Shown here piece by piece: positions 7,317 through 15,848 of a DNA stretch of 64,000 nucleotides (position 1 is the first letter of the stretch; each line of letters begins with the position of its first letter). This DNA is from Bacteroidales bacterium (GTDB taxonomy: Bacteria; Bacteroidota; Bacteroidia; Bacteroidales; ML635J-15): the NCBI GenBank assembly GCA_017551515.1, contig JAFZLK010000022.1:44056-108055 (forward strand). Reading direction: 5' to 3'. A program made the position numbers and the translations under genes. Below the pieces are notes generated by a model. That model was not told where the DNA came from. It ran no database searches and saw only the letters and a list, made by a program, of their open reading frames with translations.

Positions 7317-8597
7317 ATGGTTAGAGATGAACAAATTTTCGACCTTATAAAGAAGGAAAGAGAAAGACAGATGAAGGGCATCGAGCTCATCGCATCGGAG
7401 AACTTTGTAAGCGACCAGGTAATGGAAGCTATGGGTTCGGTAATGACAAACAAGTACGCTGAGGGTTATCCCGGAAAGCGTTACTACGGTGGTTGCGAAG
7501 TTGTTGACCAGAGCGAAACCCTCGCTATCGAAAGATTGAAAAAGATCTTCGGTGCTTGCTGGGCAAATGTACAGCCGCACTCGGGCGCACAGGCAAACAT
7601 GGCAGTATTCCTTGCATGCCTCAACGTTGGTGACACCTTCCTCGGACTTAACCTCGCACACGGCGGACACCTTTCACACGGTTCACCAGTAAATATGTCG
7701 GGTATCAACTACAAGGCATTGGAATACAATGTAAAGGAAAGCGATGGTCGCGTTGACTACGACCAGCTCGAACGCGTTGCTCGCGAAAACAAGCCGAAAC
7801 TCATCATCGCTGGTGCATCTGCTTACAGCCGCGAATGGGATTACGCTCGCATCCGCAAGGTTGCCGATGAAATTGGTGCAATCTTTATGGTTGATATGTC
7901 GCACCCAGCAGGTCTTATTGCTGCAGGTTTGCTCGACAACCCAGTAAAATACGCTCACATCGTAACAACAACAACACACAAGACCCTTCGTGGTCCGCGT
8001 GGTGGTGTCATCATGATGGGACAGGACTTCCCGAATCCTTGGGGCAAGAAGACTCCAAAGGGCGAAGTAAAGATGATGTCGGCATTGCTCGACTCTGCAG
8101 TATTCCCAGGTTGCCAGGGTGGTCCGTTGGAGCATGTAATCGCTGCTAAGGCTGTTGCTTTCGGCGAAGCTCTCACTCCAGAATTCAAGGAATACCAGAA
8201 GCAAGTTAAGAAGAATGCTGCTGCTTTGGCTGATGCATTCATGGCAAAGGGCTACAAGATTGTCAGCGGTGGTACCGACAACCACTCTATGCTTGTTGAC
8301 CTTCGCACCAAGTTCCCGGAACTCACAGGTAAGGTTGCAGAAAAGGCACTTGTTGCTGCCGACATCACAACCAACAAGAACATGGTTCCTTTCGACACCC
8401 GCAGCCCATTCCAGACTTCAGGTTTGCGTTTCGGAACTCCGGCTATCACAACCCGTGGCGTAAAGGAAGACAAGATGGCTGTTATCGTTGACCTTATCGA
8501 CCGCGTTCTCTGCGACCCCGAAAACGAAAAGGTTATTGCAGAAGTTCGTGCCGAAGTTAACAAGATGATGGCAAACTACCCGCTTTTCGCATGGTAG
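7317..8597 (+). CDS. glyA: Serine hydroxymethyltransferase
   Basis: The 426-residue length is typical of the family. The enzyme interconverts serine plus tetrahydrofolate with glycine plus 5,10-methylene-tetrahydrofolate, using PLP, in the cytoplasm. Visible motifs are [10 protein letters not shown] near the N-terminus, [26 protein letters not shown], and the PLP-binding [11 protein letters not shown] with the Schiff-base lysine at residue 222. The C-terminal part has [11 protein letters not shown] and [14 protein letters not shown]. It is monocistronic: a -7 box lies upstream and a strong hairpin downstream. Codon use is markedly more biased (GGT, CTC, AAG) than in the accessory genes, consistent with high expression. 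Confidence 0.98.
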   Translation: MVRDEQIFDLIKKERERQMKGIELIASENFVSDQVMEAMGSVMTNKYAEGYPGKRYYGGCEVVDQSETLAIERLKKIFGACWANVQPHSGAQANMAVFLACLNVGDTFLGLNLAHGGHLSHGSPVNMSGINYKALEYNVKESDGRVDYDQLERVARENKPKLIIAGASAYSREWDYARIRKVADEIGAIFMVDMSHPAGLIAAGLLDNPVKYAHIVTTTTHKTLRGPRGGVIMMGQDFPNPWGKKTPKGEVKMMSALLDSAVFPGCQGGPLEHVIAAKAVAFGEALTPEFKEYQKQVKKNAAALADAFMAKGYKIVSGGTDNHSMLVDLRTKFPELTGKVAEKALVAADITTNKNMVPFDTRSPFQTSGLRFGTPAITTRGVKEDKMAVIVDLIDRVLCDPENEKVIAEVRAEVNKMMANYPLFAW

Positions 8598-8616
8598 GAA
8601 ATTGAAATATCAACAC

Positions 8617-8653
8617 ATAAGCCACTTTGGACTTCCTATCCTGAGTGGCTTAT
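8617..8653 (+). terminator. Intrinsic terminator after glyA
   Basis: ATAAGCCACT (8617-8626) pairs with AGTGGCTTAT (8644-8653), and a T-rich stretch follows. It lies 20 bases after the glyA stop. Confidence 0.85.
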
Positions 8654-8750
8654 TTTAAAAGATATTGTTAAACTAAATTTTTGGCAAGGGAAATAGGATA
8701 ATGTAGCGATATGCACATCATAGAATAGGAAAAAGCCAAGTTGCTTATCT

Positions 8751-8909
8751 GGCACTTTTGAAACTTCGACACTTTCAAAAACAACACTCCAGAATTGAGC
8801 GACAGCATTCCCGCCATTAGGCGTGGACTTGTATGTTGTAATTGGAGTGTTTAGGTAGTCGAAGACCTCAAAAGTACCGATGAAAACTTAAAAGTGCCAC
8901 GCTTTTTTT
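8751..8909 (+). ncRNA. Long nested hairpin, candidate structured RNA or miniature element
   Basis: Four nested arm pairs are visible: GGCACTTTT (8751-8759) with AAAAGTGCC (8890-8898), CTTCGAC (8764-8770) with GTCGAAG (8858-8864), AACACTCCA (8783-8791) with TGGAGTGTT (8843-8851), and an inner ACAGCAT with ATGTTGT allowing one G-U pair, capped by CGCC-ATTA-GGCG. Seven Ts follow at 8903-8909. GGCACTTTTGA can also pair with TCAAAAGTACC at 8869-8879, so two mutually exclusive outer stems are possible. No open frame explains it. It may be a small RNA with its own terminator, a leader element of the downstream lipoprotein gene, or a MITE. Confidence 0.5.
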
Positions 8910-9037
8910 ATGTGCTTATTTCAAAATAAAGGCACTGGCGGTGAATGTCCCGAAAAGCCATAAAAGAGTAGGGAAAATGATTTTAAATTTTGAATAAAAC
9001 CGATGTGCCGATGGGATATAACCGAGCATACATTAAA

Positions 9038-9886
9038 ATGAATAATAAAATACTAATACTAATCTTGATGGCAATAGGTTTTACGACAGCATTGTCATCT
9101 TGTAAAAAAGATGAAGAACCAGATAATGAAACAAAAATTGTTGTTCCTGAAGGCGCATTGCCGCATTTGTTTTCGGTGAGTCCAACGAAAAAGGTATTTT
9201 TTGCCAACGGAAATCTACAATACCAAGCATCTACCAATACTTGGCGATTTGCTGCAAACCAATGGGACACAATAGGCTGCGGAAATATACTACGTTCAGC
9301 AACATATGAAGGTTGGATCGATTTGTTTAGTTATGGAACAAGTGGTTATAATGGTGCTGTTCCATATAAATTCTACGGACAATATGAAGATTTACCAACG
9401 AATGATATTTCTGGTACCAATTATGACTGGGGGGGCTATAATCCAATAAGCAATGCAGGAAACAAAGCAGGTCTATGGCGATCTTTGACATACGATGAAA
9501 TACGTTATATGCTGTATCAAAGATCTTTTATTGGTTATTCTTTTGGACTCGGAAAACTTAAATTACAAAATGATAGCGAAATGATAGGTGTATTTATATT
9601 TCCAGATGACTCTGAAAATTATAGTGATAATTATAGTTCCAATGTTATAAAAATGTCAGTTTCTGAATTAGAAGCAACAGGAACAGTATTCTTGCCTTAT
9701 ACGGGTGTAATAAATCAGATGTGGTCAGGTTCATATTTTTATGATAAAGATCATCTAAGTGTATATCTTTTAGGTTCTCCTAAATGTTTAGAATTTGTTA
9801 CCGGCTATTTATGGCCTCCGACCCAATCCAGAGAGTACGGATGTGTGCGCTTAGTATGCGATTACAAAGAACAAAATAACAAATAG
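9038..9886 (+). CDS. FISUMP-domain lipoprotein 1
   Basis: The protein has 282 residues from the ATG at 9038; an upstream in-frame TTG at 8990 is less likely because the lipoprotein signal MNNKILILILMAIGFTTALSSC begins at this ATG (signal quoted across its cleavage Cys). After it comes a charged KKDEEPDNE linker, then the paralogous FISUMP-type domain: FSVSPTKKVFFANGNLQYQ, TWRFAANQWDTIG, GWIDLFSYGTSGY, DISGTNYDWGGYNPISN, AGLWRSLTYDEIRYML, VFLPYTG, and an ending REYGCVRLVCD. Such proteins are outer-membrane-anchored and surface-exposed in Bacteroidetes and Fibrobacteres; their function is unknown. It is followed after 11 bases by a paralogue, forming a two-gene operon. Confidence 0.85.
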   Translation: MNNKILILILMAIGFTTALSSCKKDEEPDNETKIVVPEGALPHLFSVSPTKKVFFANGNLQYQASTNTWRFAANQWDTIGCGNILRSATYEGWIDLFSYGTSGYNGAVPYKFYGQYEDLPTNDISGTNYDWGGYNPISNAGNKAGLWRSLTYDEIRYMLYQRSFIGYSFGLGKLKLQNDSEMIGVFIFPDDSENYSDNYSSNVIKMSVSELEATGTVFLPYTGVINQMWSGSYFYDKDHLSVYLLGSPKCLEFVTGYLWPPTQSREYGCVRLVCDYKEQNNK

Positions 9887-9897
9887 GAGGATATGAT

Positions 9898-10713
9898 ATG
9901 AAAAAAATATTGATAATAACAAGTTTGCTTATAGTAGCAATCGCATTTACTCAGTGCAAGAAAGATGAAGAAAATAACATTTATCCCGAACTAAATGGAC
10001 CTGTAGGTACTACAGGAAATACATTCTCGGTAAGTGCTAGCAAAAAAGTTTATTTCTCGCAAGGAAACTTACAATATAACCCGTCATCCAGCACATGGCG
10101 CTTTGCAGTGAACCAATGCGATACAATTGGTGTCACACCAGACAGTATTCCTCCAACATACGATGGATGGATAGATTTATTCATTTATGCTTCTAGCGGA
10201 TACGACAGCATATTTCCATATCTGAACAAACTTCCAAGCAATAAGACAGACATTGGAAAGACGAACATATCTGGCACCAGTTACGACTGGGGACACTACA
10301 ACCCCATAAGCAACGGCGGAAACAAGGCTGGACTATGGCGTATCCTTACAAAAGAAGAAATGTCGTATTTGCTTGAACGTCAGGATGCAAATGGGTACTA
10401 CCTCGCAGGAAAAGGTTCTCTATACAGAGAAGATGGAAGCATATTGGAGGGTGTTTTCATCATGCCAGACAATTATGTAGGTGAACACGAAGATCATTTT
10501 AACTGGGGAGAAATCACCGAAACAGAACTAAACAAGTGGGGTGGCATATTTTTATTAAGTGCGCCATCATATTATTGCTTGCACATAGGTTCTGACAGAA
10601 CAAGTATATATGGTTCTTCTGAATATTTTAACACTCGTTTTGGCGTTGTATCATGGCAACCTGGTTGGAGCCCAAAAGCAATTGTCCGACTTGTACAAGA
10701 TTGCACGGAATAA
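9898..10713 (+). CDS. FISUMP-domain lipoprotein 2
   Basis: This 271-residue paralogue of the gene before it has lipoprotein signal MKKILIITSLLIVAIAFTQC with the acylated Cys at residue 20. Shared blocks are FSVSASKKVYFSQGNLQYN, TWRFAVNQCDTIG, GWIDLFIYASSGY, NISGTSYDWGHYNPISN, AGLWRILTKEEMSYLL and a final IVRLVQD. A strong AGGAGG sits 7 bases before the ATG, which is unusual for this phylum, where Shine-Dalgarno motifs are rare. A tandem gene duplication followed by divergence is likely. Cell-surface location is inferred from the lipobox; its role is unknown. Confidence 0.85.
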   Translation: MKKILIITSLLIVAIAFTQCKKDEENNIYPELNGPVGTTGNTFSVSASKKVYFSQGNLQYNPSSSTWRFAVNQCDTIGVTPDSIPPTYDGWIDLFIYASSGYDSIFPYLNKLPSNKTDIGKTNISGTSYDWGHYNPISNGGNKAGLWRILTKEEMSYLLERQDANGYYLAGKGSLYREDGSILEGVFIMPDNYVGEHEDHFNWGEITETELNKWGGIFLLSAPSYYCLHIGSDRTSIYGSSEYFNTRFGVVSWQPGWSPKAIVRLVQDCTE

Positions 10714-10719
10714 GCCACA

Positions 10720-10767
10720 AATCATCGCATGATGATTTTAAAAGCCGCTCGTTTGGGTGGCTTTTTT
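10720..10767 (+). terminator. Double hairpin terminator after the FISUMP pair
   Basis: AATCATC-GCAT-GATGATT (10720-10737) is followed by AAAGCC...GGCTTTTTT (10741-10767). The second hairpin runs straight into a T run, as in an intrinsic terminator. Confidence 0.8.
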
Positions 10768-10815
10768 ATTAGAATCACTTCATAAACTTAATTTCAATAT
10801 ATAGAATTTTCTATC

Positions 10816-10823
10816 TAACTTTG
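10816..10823 (+). promoter_or_regulatory. -7 promoter box for the gene at 10846
   Basis: TAACTTTG matches TAnnTTTG and lies 22 bases before the ATG. Confidence 0.5.
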
Positions 10824-10845
10824 CACATCGTAAAAATAGCACGAA

Positions 10846-11340
10846 ATGACTACAGACGATAAAGGCATAAAACACACTGACGAACAAGAACATGATGAAC
10901 TCATCGAAATCATGTCTGGATTTATGGACAATGGGAAACCAAAAGTTGGCATTTTCTGGTACGACATTGCAGACAATTCTTTGTTCGGAGTCGAAAAAAC
11001 AGATGCCGATAAAGCGATTTTCATAAACGGAAAAGCCACAATAAACAAATTGCACAAAACATATTGGCAAAAGCAACATCATCGAGCTACTGCGAAAGGA
11101 GATACTACATCAATATTCTATACTGAAAGCAACTATACGATGATACCGCGTGGCAGAATTTTCCAAAACGAGGCGGACGGCAAATTCCAAGTTTACGTCA
11201 GGCACTGGCTTAATAGTATTGACATTGAGAAATTTCGCGAAACCCTTGAGGATGAATTCAACCTGCCATCGGATTTTGAGTTTGTAGTGGATGTGCATTG
11301 GGATTTGGGACACGGCTGGTCGGAAGAGTTTTTCGAATAA
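10846..11340 (+). CDS. Conserved hypothetical cytoplasmic protein
   Basis: The protein has 164 residues, with no signal peptide or membrane segment. It shows KPKVGIFWYDIADNSLFGVE, then GKATINKLHKTYWQKQHHR, DTTSIFYTESNYTMIPRGR, and a C-terminal half with FRETLEDEFNLPSDFEFVVD and HWDLGHGWSEEFF. I have the impression that similar proteins occur in other Bacteroidales, but I cannot name a family or function. It has its own -7 box upstream and stands just before a toxin-antitoxin pair, 69 bases away. The His/Trp-rich segments could mark a metal or nucleic-acid site, but nothing decisive is seen. Confidence 0.7.
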   Translation: MTTDDKGIKHTDEQEHDELIEIMSGFMDNGKPKVGIFWYDIADNSLFGVEKTDADKAIFINGKATINKLHKTYWQKQHHRATAKGDTTSIFYTESNYTMIPRGRIFQNEADGKFQVYVRHWLNSIDIEKFRETLEDEFNLPSDFEFVVDVHWDLGHGWSEEFFE

Positions 11341-11409
11341 AATCACAAAACATTATTCCACATTTCATTTTTTGTAGTATTTTTGCAAATATATTAAAAG
11401 CGAACTAAA

Positions 11410-11670
11410 ATGAATGGTGTCAGCATACAGGTGAATCTACCGAATTATGGCAAATACGAACCCGCGGAACTCAAACATATCCTTACTCGTATTGCTCTAG
11501 ATTTAATAGAGGAAACAGAGGTTTCGTTTCCATGCTCGTACACTGAAGAAGAAGCCAAATCAATAGCCATACAAAGAGGTCGTGACATTAAGGCAGGCAA
11601 AGCAAAACTGATACCGCACGATGATGTTATGTCAGAAATGAACCAACTAATTGCTTCTTATGCAGATTAA
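11410..11670 (+). CDS. Antitoxin-like protein of a ParE/RelE-type pair
   Basis: This 86-residue protein lies directly upstream of, and overlaps, a ParE-like toxin gene. The N-terminal part (VNLPNYGKYEPAELKHILTR) could form a short beta strand plus helix. The C-terminal part has EAKSIAIQRGRDIKAGKAKLIPHDDVMSEM, a toxin-wrapping tail of the kind seen in antitoxins (given in part). The assignment rests mainly on gene order and size. A TATTTTTG box (11378-11385) precedes it by 24 bases, and antitoxin-first order fits auto-repression by the complex. Confidence 0.75.
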   Translation: MNGVSIQVNLPNYGKYEPAELKHILTRIALDLIEETEVSFPCSYTEEEAKSIAIQRGRDIKAGKAKLIPHDDVMSEMNQLIASYAD

Positions 11671-11986
11671 TTGGAGCGAACAATCGCAAAACGACCTAAA
11701 AGATATTTTGTCGTATGTTGGAAGTAATTTTGGACGGCAAAAGGCAGAAATTGTACTTTCTAACATTCGCAGTACAGTTGAATTATTAAAAGATTTTCCT
11801 CTTTTAGGCAAAAATTTTGTTGAAGATAAAACATTAGGAATTTACTATCGGTCTCTTTCTTCCAAATTGAATCAGATTGTTTACTACATTGAGAGCGATT
11901 CCATTAACATTGTCGCTATTTGGCAAAACCGCTGCGACATAAATAGTTTGTATAAGAGAGTAAACACAAAAAAAACAATTCGATAA
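11660..11986 (+). CDS. ParE/RelE-superfamily toxin
   Basis: The protein has 108 residues from the ATG at 11660; another ATG at 11651 would add MLL. Family marks are INWSEQSQNDLKDILSYV, an ELLKDFPLLGKNF segment, IYYRSLSSKLNQIVYYI and IVAIWQNRCD, matching the ParE/RelE fold order. ParE members poison gyrase and RelE members cut mRNA on ribosomes; the sequence does not decide between them, though the F/Y-rich core and the WxxRxD ending are ParE-like. It overlaps the antitoxin by 11 bases, giving coupled translation. The C-terminal KRVNTKKTIR is short and basic. Confidence 0.85.
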   Translation: MQINWSEQSQNDLKDILSYVGSNFGRQKAEIVLSNIRSTVELLKDFPLLGKNFVEDKTLGIYYRSLSSKLNQIVYYIESDSINIVAIWQNRCDINSLYKRVNTKKTIR

Positions 11987-12003
11987 TAACTTGCTAAGCT
12001 AGC

Positions 12004-12100
12004 ATATTCCGCCAAAATACTTTTCATATTTCAGCGGAATCTATACTTCAAAACACACATTCCGCTGAAAGTTTATATAGATTTCAGCGGAATCTTTTTA
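12004..12100. repeat. Left 97-bp direct repeat flanking the AAA ATPase gene
   Basis: About 90 percent identical by eye to 13565-13661, in the same orientation. It contains alternating arms: TTTCAGCGGAAT (12029-12040), ATTCCGCTGAAA (12059-12070) and TTTCAGCGGAAT (12082-12093) followed by CTTTTT. Arms 2 and 3 form a perfect 12-bp stem with a T tail, which is a plausible terminator for the toxin-antitoxin operon to its left. Arms 1 and 2 form the competing stem. Confidence 0.85.
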
Positions 12101-12104
12101 GTGT

Positions 12105-13523
12105 TTATACAAACAAATCACTTAATATCAAATTGTTATCTAAAATTTGCGAATTAGAATTAGGCGTAATACCCTGCGTTGTTATCATTGCAATAAAAAC
12201 CGTTTTGCTGGTTTCGTTTTCTTCGATAAAAGTTTCAATCTTATTGCTGAGATTTTTCTCATAGGCGGCAGTTATGGTGTATTGCTTGTTGCTCCATTTC
12301 ATTTCGCAAAGCGTTATGGAATCATCGTTTCTGTCGATTACAAGGTCAATTTGCGCACCGCCATCTTGCTTGCTACTGCGCCACGAATATACATTTGTAA
12401 TTACTCCCGAAATGCCAAGTCCTTGCTTTATCTGCCTTACATGCGCCAGACACAATTGTTCAAACGCATATCCAATCCAAGCATTACGCAATGAAGACCG
12501 CATATTCTTCGACCAGAATTCTTCTTCATTAACCTTGCGTTCCCATATGAAATTCAAGTAAAACAATGTGTAAAAATCAACAAGTTGGAACAAAGCGGTC
12601 TTCTTTTTCTTGTCAAATGGCGTATAGCAACGAATGAAACCGCAGTTTTCCAAGTCAGCCAAAGCCTTCGAGAATGTTCCCCCGTCTGAGATTTTCAATC
12701 CTTTGACAATCTCGTCACGCGAAAGGCCTTTTTTCTTGCTTCCAAGCAGTTTAACTATACCAATATATAGTTTGGAATTTGTAAATAGCGATGCATAAAG
12801 GTTGTTGAATTCGCCACGGAGTACGCCATTCTGCCTGAAAAATAGAAAATCCACATTTTTTGCAAGACTTAGCGACGGGTCGAGCAGGCTTAGATAATAT
12901 GGTACGCCACCGAAAATCATATAACATTCGGCAATCATCATTCTGCCCCAGCGGAATTTCCGTGATTTCAAATAAAGTTCCGTTTCCTTGAGCGTGAACG
13001 GCTCGAGACGAATGTGCAATGTAATACGATTGTGCAGTCCGCCACGATTGTTTATCAGTTTGTCTGTCATCCAAGATGTTGCCGAACCGCAAACCACAAG
13101 CATGATATCTTTGCGAGCCGATGCCCATCCGTTCCAGAAATGCTCAAAAGCCGAGATAAAAACGGCATCCGACTTGTCCATCCACGGCAGTTCGTCAAGG
13201 AATACGACCTTTTTGCGCGACTTAGGCAATGCGCCAAGAAACCTTTTCAGTTCGCCAAACGCATCCTGCCACGAAGTAATTTCTGCTACATCGGTTAGAC
13301 CTTGTTCGCGCAATGCGTTGGCAAAGCCTACCAACTGCTCGCGTCGCGAAGCATTCATCATCGCTGCGTACTGGAAATCAATTTTCCGAAAAGCATTCCT
13401 TACCAAAAATGTCTTTCCTACACGCCTACGACCATAAACAGCGACAAACTCCGACTGCTTTGATTCATAGTAGCGAGCCAACTGTCGCAATTCGTATTCC
13501 CGACCTACAATTTTTACGTTCAT
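12105..13523 (-). CDS. AAA-type ATPase with C-terminal nuclease-like domain (DUF234 family)
   Basis: The protein has 472 residues. Walker A is VYGRRRVGKTFLV (about residues 29-41) and Walker B KKVVFLDELPWMD. A sensor-like VVCGSATSWM segment is followed by a winged-helix region (KKGLSRDEIVKGLKISDGGTFSKAL, given in part). The C-terminal domain has DGGAQIDLVIDRNDDSITLCEMKWS, the D...E-x-K signature of the DUF234 PD-(D/E)XK-like domain. These proteins are very common, often multicopy, in gut Bacteroidetes and their function is unsettled. The gene sits alone between two 97-bp direct repeats; the right one overlaps its likely promoter region, where TACCTTTG (minus) lies at about 13542-13549. Confidence 0.88.
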   Translation of the reverse strand: MNVKIVGREYELRQLARYYESKQSEFVAVYGRRRVGKTFLVRNAFRKIDFQYAAMMNASRREQLVGFANALREQGLTDVAEITSWQDAFGELKRFLGALPKSRKKVVFLDELPWMDKSDAVFISAFEHFWNGWASARKDIMLVVCGSATSWMTDKLINNRGGLHNRITLHIRLEPFTLKETELYLKSRKFRWGRMMIAECYMIFGGVPYYLSLLDPSLSLAKNVDFLFFRQNGVLRGEFNNLYASLFTNSKLYIGIVKLLGSKKKGLSRDEIVKGLKISDGGTFSKALADLENCGFIRCYTPFDKKKKTALFQLVDFYTLFYLNFIWERKVNEEEFWSKNMRSSLRNAWIGYAFEQLCLAHVRQIKQGLGISGVITNVYSWRSSKQDGGAQIDLVIDRNDDSITLCEMKWSNKQYTITAAYEKNLSNKIETFIEENETSKTVFIAMITTQGITPNSNSQILDNNLILSDLFV

Positions 13524-13564
13524 TCCAATTATTATTTATGCCACAAAGGTAATAATATTTCCCA

Positions 13565-13661
13565 ACATTCCGCCAAAACATTTTTCATATTTCAGCGGAA
13601 TCTATACTCTAAAATATACATTCCGCTGAAAGTTTATATATATTTCAGCGGAATCTTTTTA
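13565..13661. repeat. Right 97-bp direct repeat flanking the AAA ATPase gene
   Basis: The partner of 12004-12100, with the same three arms at 13590-13601, 13620-13631 and 13643-13654 and a CTTTTT tail. It lies upstream of the ATPase gene and downstream of dxr. Confidence 0.85.
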
Positions 13662-13752
13662 ACAAAAAAAATCAAATTAAATTATTATACATCAAACATT
13701 TAGCACAATTTATTATTAAAAAAAATTGGACAATCTTAATGCAATTTTACAA

Positions 13753-14928
13753 CTAGAGACTCTTTGACACAAATTCTTCAGCTACCCTCCTAGCCTCATT
13801 GTCTGTTGCAAAACACGATTCTATGGAAATTTTGCTTTCGAAAGGCAATTTTTCGTGGGTTGACTCTATTATTTCGGGAATACGCATAAAGCCTATACGT
13901 CCTTTTAGGAAGGCATCAACTGCGATTTCGTTGGCGGCATTCATTATGCACGGTGCATTTCCACCTTGCGAAAGACAATCGTAAGCAATTTTCAGACATC
14001 GGAAAGTGTCAATGTCTGGCTTTTCAAATGTCAGGTTGCAACCATGTTCGAGGAAAGAAAAGCGATTTTTCGGTGAATACGACCTATTCGGATAATCGAA
14101 AGCATATTGAATAGGAATCCTCATGCTTGGAGCGCCAATCTGTGCCTTTATCGACGCATCGGAAAACTCAACCATGGAGTGCACTATCGATTGGCGATGC
14201 ACAAGCACCTCAATCCTGTCGGCAGGAATACCAAACAGCCAATGTGCCTCGATAACCTCGAAACCCTTGTTCATCAACGATGCAGAATCGATCGTCACCT
14301 TGCTGCCCATTTTCCAATTAGGATGGTTCAAAGCCTGTTCGGCTGTAACATTTTTCAGAAATTTAACATCTTTTCCGAAGAAAGGTCCGCCCGAGGCGGT
14401 AAGAATCAGTTTTTCAACATCGTCAATATTTTCGCCACGCAGGCACTGGAAAATAGCTGAATGCTCTGAATCGACAGGCACAATGCATGACGTTGTACTT
14501 TCTTTCAGTTTATCGCAAATTATCTTGCCACCAACTACAAGTGTCTCCTTGTTGGCAAGAGCAACCACTTTTCCTGCTTCTATGGCCTTAATTGTCGGCA
14601 TCAACCCTGCAAAACCAACCATAGCCGCCAAAACCATGTCAACGCAGTCCATTGCCACAACATCAAGTATCGACTCTGCACCAGCGTAAACCTTTATAGG
14701 CAAGTCGGCAAGAGCATCACGCACTTCGGGATATTTCTCCTTGTTGGCAATAACTACAAAGTTAGGATCAAACTCACGAGCCTGGCTAATAAGCAACTCG
14801 GCATTATTGTTGGCGACAAGCACCTCTGCCGAAAACTTGTCGGGATAGTCGCGGATAATATCCAAGGCCTGAGTTCCGATTGACCCCGTAGAACCAAGAA
14901 TTGCTATGTTTTTACGTTTCTGCTCCAT
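13753..14928 (-). CDS. dxr: 1-deoxy-D-xylulose 5-phosphate reductoisomerase
   Basis: The protein has 391 residues. It converts DXP to MEP with NADPH in the non-mevalonate isoprenoid pathway, in the cytoplasm. Visible motifs are the N-terminal Rossmann GSTGSIGTQAL, ALANKETLVVGG, the metal-binding VDSEHSAIFQC, LTASGGPFF, and the substrate loop SASLMNKGFEVIEAHWLF. The order and length match DXR throughout. Its start codon overlaps the stop of the upstream M23 peptidase gene by one base (TAATG), so the two are probably co-transcribed, a pairing I believe is common in Bacteroidales. Confidence 0.97.
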   Translation of the reverse strand: MEQKRKNIAILGSTGSIGTQALDIIRDYPDKFSAEVLVANNNAELLISQAREFDPNFVVIANKEKYPEVRDALADLPIKVYAGAESILDVVAMDCVDMVLAAMVGFAGLMPTIKAIEAGKVVALANKETLVVGGKIICDKLKESTTSCIVPVDSEHSAIFQCLRGENIDDVEKLILTASGGPFFGKDVKFLKNVTAEQALNHPNWKMGSKVTIDSASLMNKGFEVIEAHWLFGIPADRIEVLVHRQSIVHSMVEFSDASIKAQIGAPSMRIPIQYAFDYPNRSYSPKNRFSFLEHGCNLTFEKPDIDTFRCLKIAYDCLSQGGNAPCIMNAANEIAVDAFLKGRIGFMRIPEIIESTHEKLPFESKISIESCFATDNEARRVAEEFVSKSL

Positions 14929-15767
14929 TAGAATTCAATATAATCGGTTGGATTTAGCGGCTCTCCATTCTGCCAAAGTTCGAAATGTAAATGCGGACCG
15001 CTCGTATTTTCGCCAGAGTTTCCATAAACAGCAATCTGCTCGCCCTGACGAACTTTCTGACCTTCCTTCACCGATGGAACTTCGCAATGCTTGTACACCG
15101 ACAAAATTCCCCTCGCGTGCTGCAAAATCACAGAATAACCGTTATCAATGGTATAATTACTTTCGATGACTATACCTGGAAGCACAGCAAACACAGCCAC
15201 ATCTGACATCGGGGCAATGTCAATGCCAAAATGCCTGTGTACTTTATCAAACTGGTTCACAATCATGCCTTTCATCGGAATGAATAGATTGGGAACAATA
15301 TCATTTTTATCCACAACGTTCACATTTTCAGCATCATCGTAACGCTGGCGCGGCTTTGTCGGATCATTGAAATCACGAATCTGCTCATCGGTAAGCCCCG
15401 AAACCGGCACAGCGAAATCAGCGTCAACCGGCACCTCCGAGAAAATTATGTCGTGAATCATATTTAAATACTCCTCACGTGCTTCAATTTCCGCCGAAAG
15501 GCTATCCACACGCTCGGCATTTTCATATATCAGTTCCAAAGTTTTATGATCGGGATAACCTGGCACAAGATACTTCAACGGAGTATAAACCACTAAAGCT
15601 GAGATTATTGCAAAGAAAATCAAAAACATAGTCACTATGACAAGAGAAAAGATAATCTTGTTCATGCGGAATTTCTTCAGCACCTCGAAATTACCATCGC
15701 GATATATCACAAACTGGTAAGGCCGTGTAAGCCAAGCCCAAAACTTATGTTTTTTCTTTTCTGCCAT
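14928..15767 (-). CDS. M23-family (LytM-type) cell-wall peptidase, membrane-anchored
   Basis: The protein has 279 residues from the ATG at 15765-15767. A cytoplasmic start MAEKKKHKFWAW is followed by one membrane helix (IIFSLVIVTMFLIFFAII, about residues 39-58), a coiled segment and a C-terminal M23 domain. The domain shows HFGIDIAP, where H and D are zinc ligands, and GPHLHFELWQNG, with the catalytic and metal-binding HxH. The enzyme should act on peptidoglycan cross-links in the periplasm. It is followed by dxr with one base overlapping. Its promoter lies in a divergent region shared with the HD gene, with mirrored TACCTTTG boxes. Confidence 0.93.
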   Translation of the reverse strand: MAEKKKHKFWAWLTRPYQFVIYRDGNFEVLKKFRMNKIIFSLVIVTMFLIFFAIISALVVYTPLKYLVPGYPDHKTLELIYENAERVDSLSAEIEAREEYLNMIHDIIFSEVPVDADFAVPVSGLTDEQIRDFNDPTKPRQRYDDAENVNVVDKNDIVPNLFIPMKGMIVNQFDKVHRHFGIDIAPMSDVAVFAVLPGIVIESNYTIDNGYSVILQHARGILSVYKHCEVPSVKEGQKVRQGEQIAVYGNSGENTSGPHLHFELWQNGEPLNPTDYIEF

Positions 15768-15784
15768 AAAGAAACAATTGCGCT

Positions 15785-15835
15785 GCAAAGGTAATAAAGT
15801 TTTAAGAGGAAAACATCAAGAATCATTACCTTTGC
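15785..15835. promoter_or_regulatory. Divergent promoters inside an inverted repeat
   Basis: GCAAAGGTAAT (15785-15795) and ATTACCTTTGC (15825-15835) are perfect inverted copies. Each contains a TACCTTTG -7 box, one driving the M23/dxr pair leftwards and one the HD gene rightwards. The symmetry may be coincidence of two consensus boxes or may bind a shared regulator. Confidence 0.6.
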
Positions 15836-15848
15836 AAAAAATTTGACA

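Noticed and set aside
8990..9037. TTG start 16 codons before the first FISUMP protein
   Set aside because: It would place a hydrophilic stretch in front of a perfect lipoprotein signal peptide.
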